From positions 1 through 37,150 of the forward strand of contig PANU01000061.1 of NCBI GenBank assembly GCA_002707745.1: a DNA stretch of 37,150 nt, written 5' to 3'. This document shows, one piece after another, positions 32,224 through 37,150 of this stretch. The translations under genes were made by a program, and so were the position numbers. This DNA is from Flavobacteriaceae bacterium. Lineage in GTDB: Bacteria; Bacteroidota; Bacteroidia; Flavobacteriales; Flavobacteriaceae. Position 1 is the stretch's first letter. Each line of letters begins with the position of its first letter. Below the pieces are notes generated by a model. The model made no database searches and was not told the DNA's origin. It saw only the letters and a list, made by a program, of their open reading frames with translations.

Positions 32224-33591
32224 ATGAAAAACGCTACTTTTAGAGTATTAGTCATTGTGAGTATTACTATTTTTCTGTTTCAGTCTTGTTCTTCTGATGA
32301 TAACTTTGATGATATTGAAGTCGACCCAAGAGCAACAACCGATCTTATTATGGAATGGAACGATCTCTGGTTAGAGGTAGACAGATATGCTTATGGAATG
32401 CGTCCAACGTCAACTTCCAGGGCATTGGCATATATTCACTTAGCGGGGTATGAGACAGCTGTACCAGAAATGGAAGGGTATACTTCCAATATAAATAGAT
32501 TACAAGGCTTAACTATAGATGCTGCACAACAAGCTGGAACTATTAACCTTAACCTGGCATTGAATACGTGTTACGCTTTGGTTTTTGATCATTTTATGGT
32601 GAATGTAAGTACTGCTGTTGACGCTCAAATTGGAACCTTAAAATCAGTAAATGAAGCGGAACTTTCAGAAGGCTTAAGTACTTCTGAAATAGAGAATTCT
32701 ATTGCATGGGGAACGTATGTTGCAAATATGGTTATTGCATATAGCCAGACAGATACCGCTGCTGAAGAACAAATGTGGGATCCACAGCCTTTAAGCTATG
32801 AACCCCCGGTAGGAGAAGGCTACTGGACTTACAGTGACGATCCTGAACGCGCTTTGTTTCCTTATTGGGGCGAAGTACGCACCTTTGTTATTTCACCAGA
32901 TGAAACAACAAGTGTAGCGCCATCCATTCCGTATAGTTCAGATCCGAATAGCGATTTTTTTGAGGCCATGCATGAGGTGTATACGGTTAGTACTACTGCA
33001 AAAATTGAGGATAACGAAGATTTATGGATCGCTGAATTCTGGTCTGATGATGTAGAGGGGTTAATGATGAGTCCTCCCGGACGTACCATTTCGTTAGCAA
33101 ATCAATTAATAGACCAGCATGATCTTGAATATGACAGAGCTTTAGCCATGTTATTAAAACTTGGTTTTTCCTTGAATGATGCAGCAGTATCGGCATGGGC
33201 AGATAAGTATGAATATATGGTAATGCGTCCAAGTGTCTACATTAAAGAACATATTGATCCCAATTTTGAAACAAATTTATACAGGTTTATATCCTGGCCA
33301 GATCCTTCGTTTCCCGGGTATCCTTCAGGTCACTCTACCTTTGCATCGGCAGCTGCAGGAATTTTTATTGATGAGTTTGGAGATGCTATGGATTTTACCG
33401 ACAGAACCCACGAAGGACGTACCGAATTTAGAGGAGCACCCAGAACATATAGCGCTATATCAACTATGGTTGAAGAGCTTGCTTTTTCCAGACTTCCACT
33501 GGGCGTGCATATGAAAATGGACTGTGAAGAAGGGTATCGTTTAGGGTATGAGATCTCAGATGCTGTACTTAATTTTAATCTTTCAAATTAA
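32224..33591 (+). CDS. Vanadium-dependent haloperoxidase (PAP2 superfamily) lipoprotein
   Basis: A 455-residue lipoprotein. The signal MKNATFRVLVIVSITIFLFQSC ends in a lipid-modified cysteine followed by SSDDN, resembling the flavobacterial signal for display on the outer surface. The vanadate-binding pattern of the haloperoxidase/PAP2 family is complete: K328 and R335 (K-x6-RP), PSGH at 367-370, and SRLPLGVHMKMD with R423 and the vanadate ligand H429. Vanadium haloperoxidases oxidise halides with hydrogen peroxide; the same fold also gives acid phosphatases, so activity is not proven. It follows katE, after that gene's terminator, under its own predicted promoter, suggesting independent expression. 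It converges with thiE with a 9-bp gap. Confidence 0.88.
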   Translation: MKNATFRVLVIVSITIFLFQSCSSDDNFDDIEVDPRATTDLIMEWNDLWLEVDRYAYGMRPTSTSRALAYIHLAGYETAVPEMEGYTSNINRLQGLTIDAAQQAGTINLNLALNTCYALVFDHFMVNVSTAVDAQIGTLKSVNEAELSEGLSTSEIENSIAWGTYVANMVIAYSQTDTAAEEQMWDPQPLSYEPPVGEGYWTYSDDPERALFPYWGEVRTFVISPDETTSVAPSIPYSSDPNSDFFEAMHEVYTVSTTAKIEDNEDLWIAEFWSDDVEGLMMSPPGRTISLANQLIDQHDLEYDRALAMLLKLGFSLNDAAVSAWADKYEYMVMRPSVYIKEHIDPNFETNLYRFISWPDPSFPGYPSGHSTFASAAAGIFIDEFGDAMDFTDRTHEGRTEFRGAPRTYSAISTMVEELAFSRLPLGVHMKMDCEEGYRLGYEISDAVLNFNLSN

Positions 33592-33600
33592 CTAAACACC

Positions 33601-34242
33601 TTATTTAAATGTATAGCGTTGTTCTTCTGTAGACGAGGCGCGTAGTAAGGTATGAAAGGCACGTATACGATTGAAATCAAGTGTAATTTCTTCAGATACT
33701 GCAATCCCGGAAATACCTGTCTCTAAAATAGCCGGAACAGCTGCCAGGGTAATTCCACCAACACCAAGAATGGGAGTTTCAGTCTGCAAAGCTTCCAGAA
33801 TAGCTGTATAGCCATGTAATCCTAGTGGCGGAGGGGCATCAGTTTTGGTTTCGGTAGGTTTAAAAGGCCCCAGACTTATATAATCTGCTTCTTTTTCAAT
33901 TAAAGTTTCACAATCTTTCAATGTATGGGCGGTAGCCCCAATATATTGCCACGTATACAAATGCTTTCGGACCACAGTAGGGGAGGCGTCTGTTTTTCCA
34001 AGATGGACGCCGTCTGCTTTTACCTCCTTGGCTATTTTGTAATTGTCGTTAATGATGAGTCTTGTTTGAAAATGCGCTGTGATCTCTCTGGCTTTCCTGG
34101 CATATTCCAAAAACTTTTTTTCTGAAATATCCTTTACACGCAATTGCACCAATTCTGCACCAGCTGTGCACGCCTTTTGGATGTTTTCCAGATGCACCTC
34201 GGGAGTGGCACCCTGCGATATGTAATGTAATTTCGGGATCAT
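33601..34242 (-). CDS. thiE: Thiamine phosphate synthase
   Basis: A 213-residue TIM-barrel protein. ThiE joins HMP-pyrophosphate and thiazole phosphate to form thiamine monophosphate. Seen: GAELVQLRVKD, LIINDNYKIAKEVKADGVHLGKTDA, YISLGPFKPTETKTDAPPPLG (the GP-x-F/K-PT-x-TK phosphate loop) and ILGVGGITL. Length fits the family. The relative TenI has a similar fold but lacks several of these substrate residues, so ThiE is preferred. The start overlaps the stop of the one-domain DEAD-box gene by four bases (ATGA), so the two are translationally coupled. No other thiamine genes or TPP riboswitch are visible here. The last ~20 residues are a loose tail. Confidence 0.85.
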   Translation of the reverse strand: MIPKLHYISQGATPEVHLENIQKACTAGAELVQLRVKDISEKKFLEYARKAREITAHFQTRLIINDNYKIAKEVKADGVHLGKTDASPTVVRKHLYTWQYIGATAHTLKDCETLIEKEADYISLGPFKPTETKTDAPPPLGLHGYTAILEALQTETPILGVGGITLAAVPAILETGISGIAVSEEITLDFNRIRAFHTLLRASSTEEQRYTFK

Positions 34243-34856
34243 CCTTTTATCTGAACTTTTCTGGCATATTCCATAAAATATTCTTCAAAGCGTTTTAACT
34301 TGGGTTTTAGTTCTTCGGCATATAATACATATTGGCATTTTTTGATGCTCTGTGTTATAGACAATAACGCTGTATATGCCGATTGCTGTACCAGAAATTC
34401 GGCGTCGTCTACGCTAAAGATCTTTAACTCAGAAACAGGCACCCCTTCCATTAAAAAGAGCTTGTTCATAGCTTTAGGGGTAGAAATAAGAATGTCTATC
34501 CCCATAAATATCTCAGATTTTTGCACATCAACATGGAGTTGTTCGTGACCCACATACACCCGCACCGGGGTGTGCAGTGTATAGACTAAAAATTTATCGT
34601 AGAGTTCTAGTGCTTTTTCTTTATTTTCGACCAACACTACAGCCCTGGGCGCCTTTCCCACGGCTTTAAACTTCAAACGTTGTAGGGTAGTTAAAATAAG
34701 GGAGGTGGTTTTACCGCTACCTGCCGGGGCCGTACAATAGGTATTTGCGCCACTTTTAATAACAGGGATGGCCTTACTTTCGAAAGCAGTAGGGGTGCTC
34801 ATATCCTGGGCGGCCAGTTTTTCCTGTAAATGTGGATGTAATTTTTTAAAAGGCAT
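34239..34856 (-). CDS. One-domain degenerate DEAD-box helicase-like protein
   Basis: A 205-residue protein covering only the first RecA domain of a DEAD-box helicase. It starts with MPFKKLHPHLQEKL and a Q-motif-like PTAFESKAIPVI, then Walker A APAGSGKTTSL (about 40-50). The DEAD motif is reduced to VDDAEF, keeping two acidic residues, and the SAT motif is not recognisable. There is no second RecA domain; the next gene, thiE, begins in the overlapping ATGA, so this is not simply a frameshift ahead of a lost half. It may bind ATP and RNA without unwinding, or act with a full helicase such as those at 26821-29481. It has its own predicted promoter directly upstream. Function is not known. Confidence 0.8.
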   Translation of the reverse strand: MPFKKLHPHLQEKLAAQDMSTPTAFESKAIPVIKSGANTYCTAPAGSGKTTSLILTTLQRLKFKAVGKAPRAVVLVENKEKALELYDKFLVYTLHTPVRVYVGHEQLHVDVQKSEIFMGIDILISTPKAMNKLFLMEGVPVSELKIFSVDDAEFLVQQSAYTALLSITQSIKKCQYVLYAEELKPKLKRFEEYFMEYARKVQIKG

Positions 34857-34860
34857 AGTG

Positions 34861-34868
34861 CAAAGATA
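34861..34868 (-). promoter_or_regulatory. Candidate -7 element placed right at the DEAD-like gene start
   Basis: On the minus strand TATCTTTG (34868-34861), an exact TAnnTTTG, ends five bases before the ATG at 34856. Transcription would start at or within a base or two of the ATG, giving a leaderless or near-leaderless mRNA. A TTG at 34896-34894 is 25 bases away, slightly beyond the usual -33 distance. Confidence 0.4.
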
Positions 34869-35008
34869 CTATCTGCAGACTGTTTTATGGTTTCAAATTA
34901 GAACGAAATACTCTTTTTACTGAAAGGGTAGTGGAGCAGAAACAACATATGTAGGGAATGGGGTTGTTGTTAAGGCAGTTTTTGATAGAAGTCTTTAATG
35001 AATATAGC

Positions 35009-35725
35009 TCAAAAATTTTCGAGGAACTGTAAGACGCTTTTCTTGTAGGTTCTACTTATTGGGAGTGATTGGTTGTTAATTGTAATGTGTTCGTTGGTAA
35101 AGGATTGAATGTGCTGTATAGAAATGATATACGAACGGTGAATTCTTAAAAATTGTTGTTTTGGAAGTTTTGCTTCAATGGCAGTTATGGTTTCCCTTGT
35201 AACAATGGTGTTGTTTTCTAAATGAATTTTTAAGTAATCACTATAACTTTCAATATACATAACAGCATCATAATCTATCTTGATCATCTTTCGATCTGAT
35301 CGTACAAACATAAAATCTAAAACTTCAACTCTCGAAGTGTCAATTGCTGTTACATTTCCGTAGCTCTCAAAATACGTAACAACTGCTTTTTTTAAGCGTT
35401 CAAAAGAAATTGGCTTGAGCAAATAATCAACCGCTTTTAGTTCAAAACCCTCCACAGCGTACTCTCTATAGGCTGTTGTAAAAATGACTTTAATATCCTT
35501 ATTAATTGATTTTGCAAACGAAATACCAGAAATTTCAGGCATATTAATATCCAGAAAAACCAGATCAATTTGTTGATTGCTAATATGGTTAAAAGCTTCC
35601 ATCGCATTGCCAGCACTCGCCACAACATGCACATTTTCTATTTTTGCTACATGCGTTTCAATGATTTCTCTGGCGATTGCCTCATCATCAACAATCAGAC
35701 AAGAAACGGTTCGATTTTTAGACAT
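35009..35725 (-). CDS. LytTR-family response regulator
   Basis: A 238-residue response regulator. The receiver domain (about 8-125) has the acidic pair D13/D14, phospho-acceptor D59 (FLDINMPEISG), T83/T84 and K104 in LLKPI. The LytTR DNA-binding domain covers about 140-238, with FMFVRSDRKMIKIDYDAVMYIES and RIHRSYIISIQHIQ. LytTR regulators bind direct repeats about two helical turns apart. The start overlaps the end of the histidine-kinase gene by eight bases, so the pair is translationally coupled and forms a LytS/LytR-like system. Target genes are unknown; the divergent MotA/TolQ/ExbB-like gene just upstream of the kinase is a candidate. Confidence 0.93.
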   Translation of the reverse strand: MSKNRTVSCLIVDDEAIAREIIETHVAKIENVHVVASAGNAMEAFNHISNQQIDLVFLDINMPEISGISFAKSINKDIKVIFTTAYREYAVEGFELKAVDYLLKPISFERLKKAVVTYFESYGNVTAIDTSRVEVLDFMFVRSDRKMIKIDYDAVMYIESYSDYLKIHLENNTIVTRETITAIEAKLPKQQFLRIHRSYIISIQHIQSFTNEHITINNQSLPISRTYKKSVLQFLENF

Positions 35726-36800
35726 TAGGTGTGATTTTTAGTTGTAAATACACTACAAATTCATCTTCATTGTTATCTATTGTTAATTTGTGTTTATTTG
35801 GATACAATAACTGTAGTCGTTTCTTGATATTATCTAATCCAATACCGCCTTGAGTAGGCGTATCATTGGCATTAGAATTTTTTATTCGGAAATGAACCAC
35901 CTCCAAAGTTGCTTTAATTTCAATATAAATTTGTAAAACACCATTTTTGATGCTGCCATGCTTAAAACTATTTTCTACAAATGGAAGCAGCAACATTGGG
36001 GCAATGGTTGTATGTTCTGATGCTAATTTCACGTCCATACTTACATTTAACGTATCATTAAAACGCATTTTTTCCAGCGCGATATAATCTTCAATATGTT
36101 CAATTTCTTCGGAAATGGAAACCAACGGTTTTTCCGTTTGATACAAAAGATAATCCAGTAAGTTAGATAGCTTTAAGATCATATCTGGAGTTTGCGCTGC
36201 TTTTTTTAAAGCCAGGCCATACATAGTATTGAGCGTATTAAACAAAAAATGCGGATGGATCTGTATTTTGAGAAACTTCAGTTCTTGTTCTTTAAATTTC
36301 AGTTGTGCTTCTAAGACTTTTGCTTCCAACGCTGCGTTATTCTTGGATTGTTGTAAATTTAATTGCAATAACTTAAAAGCACTAACAACAATTACCACCA
36401 GGCAAATACTGGTAATTATAAAGACGCTGCTTTTACTTAAAACAGTCATTTTTTCAAATTTAAATTCTGTTAGAAATGCCAATGCATAAAAGATGGAGAA
36501 AACAGTTCCAAAAATTAAAATGATTAAAGTGTACGTGCTATAGATCCCAAATAAAACATACCTTTTTGTAACTAAATAATCGGGTAGTAGCTTGTATATA
36601 GAAACATAGGTAGCGCTTATAGTCACAGGCATTAAAAAGAGTGAGAAGTAAAAAACATTCATGTCAATGGTATTACCAACCCCAAAAATGGAGGTAAACA
36701 ATATCACAATAAAACTCCAAAAAACTATATGCCGTAATGTACGTTTCAGCGGTTTTGCTATATGTGTTTTTATCTTCACGTATATACAATAATAACGCAT
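35718..36800 (-). CDS. LytS-type sensor histidine kinase
   Basis: A 360-residue membrane kinase of the His_kinase (PF06580) family. About four membrane helices lie at residues ~25-40, 48-68, 82-104 and 124-144, with little periplasmic sequence, suggesting it senses something in or near the membrane. A coiled coil (about 150-178) leads to the H-box QIHPHFLFNTLN with phospho-accepting H184, and an ATPase domain with LLLPFVENSFKHG (N-box) and GGIGLDNIKKRL (G-box). The ATG at 36800 is used; a GTG at 36779 would give a slightly shorter, equally plausible start. It is coupled to the LytTR regulator by an eight-base overlap and divergent from the partial gene at 36964. Confidence 0.92.
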   Translation of the reverse strand: MRYYCIYVKIKTHIAKPLKRTLRHIVFWSFIVILFTSIFGVGNTIDMNVFYFSLFLMPVTISATYVSIYKLLPDYLVTKRYVLFGIYSTYTLIILIFGTVFSIFYALAFLTEFKFEKMTVLSKSSVFIITSICLVVIVVSAFKLLQLNLQQSKNNAALEAKVLEAQLKFKEQELKFLKIQIHPHFLFNTLNTMYGLALKKAAQTPDMILKLSNLLDYLLYQTEKPLVSISEEIEHIEDYIALEKMRFNDTLNVSMDVKLASEHTTIAPMLLLPFVENSFKHGSIKNGVLQIYIEIKATLEVVHFRIKNSNANDTPTQGGIGLDNIKKRLQLLYPNKHKLTIDNNEDEFVVYLQLKITPNV

Positions 36801-36868
36801 TTTTTGTTGCCGAATCCTTTTTGTAGATGAATAACCGGTTTAGCTATGGTTTTAACGGTAGGGTAGAA

Positions 36869-36904
36869 TCGCATCTTAAAATGGTTGTTAGTCGCATAAC
36901 TAAC
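36869..36904. promoter_or_regulatory. Candidate LytTR operator in the kinase/MotA-like divergent region
   Basis: TCGCAT occurs at 36869-36874 and again at 36892-36897, 23 bp apart in the same orientation, overlapping an inverted repeat GTTAGT-CGCATA-ACTAAC at 36887-36904. LytTR proteins usually bind two direct repeats about two turns apart, so the spacing fits, although the bases do not match a known consensus. Confidence 0.3.
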
Positions 36905-36924
36905 TTTTGAAGCAAATTTCGTCT

Positions 36925-36932
36925 TACGTTTG
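36925..36932 (+). promoter_or_regulatory. Candidate -7 element of the MotA/TolQ/ExbB-like gene
   Basis: TACGTTTG matches TAnnTTTG exactly, 31 nt before the ATG at 36964. A TTTTG lies 15 bases upstream (36905-36909), a little closer than the normal -33 distance. Confidence 0.35.
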
Positions 36933-36963
36933 AATAATTATAAAAACTTTAAAACTTTTAATT

Positions 36964-37150
36964 ATGAGATTATTAAACGATGGCGGACCCGTAATGTATA
37001 TTATTTTAGTGTTACTGGTACTGTCACTATTTTTTATTGCAAAAGCTTTTGTAAGCAAAACCAAAGACGAAACACATTCCAAAAAAATGCTTGGCTTAGC
37101 CGTAGACTCAAGTTTATTAGCACTTGTTATTGGGTGTTTGGGCTCCCTAA
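36964..37150 (+). CDS. MotA/TolQ/ExbB-like proton channel family protein, N-terminal part
   Basis: Only 62 residues are present; the gene runs off the right edge. The start MRLLNDGGPVMYIILVLL leads into a hydrophobic helix (about 10-28), a basic polar segment with SKTKDETHSKKMLG, and the start of a second hydrophobic helix (LLALVIGCLGSL). Small Bacteroidota MotA/TolQ/ExbB-like proteins start in this way, with a short N-terminus and a GGP before the first helix. ExbB/TolQ-type channels use proton flow to drive outer-membrane processes. It is divergent from the LytS/LytTR genes. With so little visible the call is tentative. Confidence 0.55.
   Translation, partial: MRLLNDGGPVMYIILVLLVLSLFFIAKAFVSKTKDETHSKKMLGLAVDSSLLALVIGCLGSL

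Noticed and set aside
34239-34856. Frameshift separating a full helicase into the one-domain DEAD-like gene and another part
   Set aside because: The downstream sequence in all frames is thiE, with no second RecA domain remnant.
34930-34980. Possible terminator with AACAAC/GTTGTT arms after the LytTR gene
   Set aside because: Six-base arms with a long spacer and no T-tract on the right side; too weak to call.
1-37150. tRNA, rRNA, CRISPR array, transposase, integrase or attachment-site repeats
   Set aside because: None could be recognised on either strand.

Overview
The window looks like chromosome of a member of the Flavobacteriaceae (Bacteroidota). The evidence is Bacteroidota-type promoters (TTG, a 17-23 base gap, then TAnnTTTG), no clear Shine-Dalgarno sites, a TamB-like protein, a Bacteroidota-type LptD, a LytTR two-component pair and a typical flavobacterial lipoprotein signal (SCSSDD). 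I cannot name the genus. No rRNA, tRNA, CRISPR array, insertion sequence or prophage is visible. Most genes are core genes, with accessory islets among them.

Region 1 (1-14390) handles RNA modification and the cell envelope. A minus-strand group (tsaD, a TfoX N-terminal-domain protein, rsmE) is divergent from a large tamB-like gene, and their promoters overlap in about 40 bp. Next comes a minus-strand lptD-ridA pair, then a plus-strand run: N-acetylmuramoyl-L-alanine amidase, an MCE/MlaD lipid-transport protein, a membrane HdrE/HdrC-like iron-sulfur protein, a small HAD protein and an HdrB-like CCG-domain protein. A bidirectional hairpin ends this run.

Region 2 (14391-22083) holds two large paralogous secreted Asp-box/VPS10-type beta-propeller proteins, transcribed outward from a zinc alcohol dehydrogenase between them.

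Region 3 (22084-24250) is the most interesting. A minus-strand YceI gene plus an unknown secreted protein gene is divergent from a membrane-anchored regulator whose winged-helix domain is at the C-terminus. Between them are five GTnAA units stepped 11, 11, 10 and 10 bp, the kind of helically phased direct repeat that OmpR/PhoB-family winged helices bind.

Region 4 (24251-29481) encodes a cold-shock-domain protein, a PhoD-like phosphatase and two DEAD-box RNA helicases (the second with a DbpA-like RNA-binding tail). Region 5 (29482-33591) has a large-subunit KatE catalase and a vanadium-dependent haloperoxidase lipoprotein, both peroxide-consuming enzymes. Region 6 (33592-37150) has thiE overlapping a one-domain degenerate DEAD-box protein, then an overlapping LytTR response regulator and LytS-type kinase, divergent from the start of a MotA/TolQ/ExbB-like gene cut by the window end.

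Several starts differ from the longest open frame because of signal peptides, promoter positions or family N-termini: tsaD at 1750, the alcohol dehydrogenase at 17779, the second Asp-box protein at 19000, the winged-helix regulator at 23381 and the haloperoxidase at 32224.
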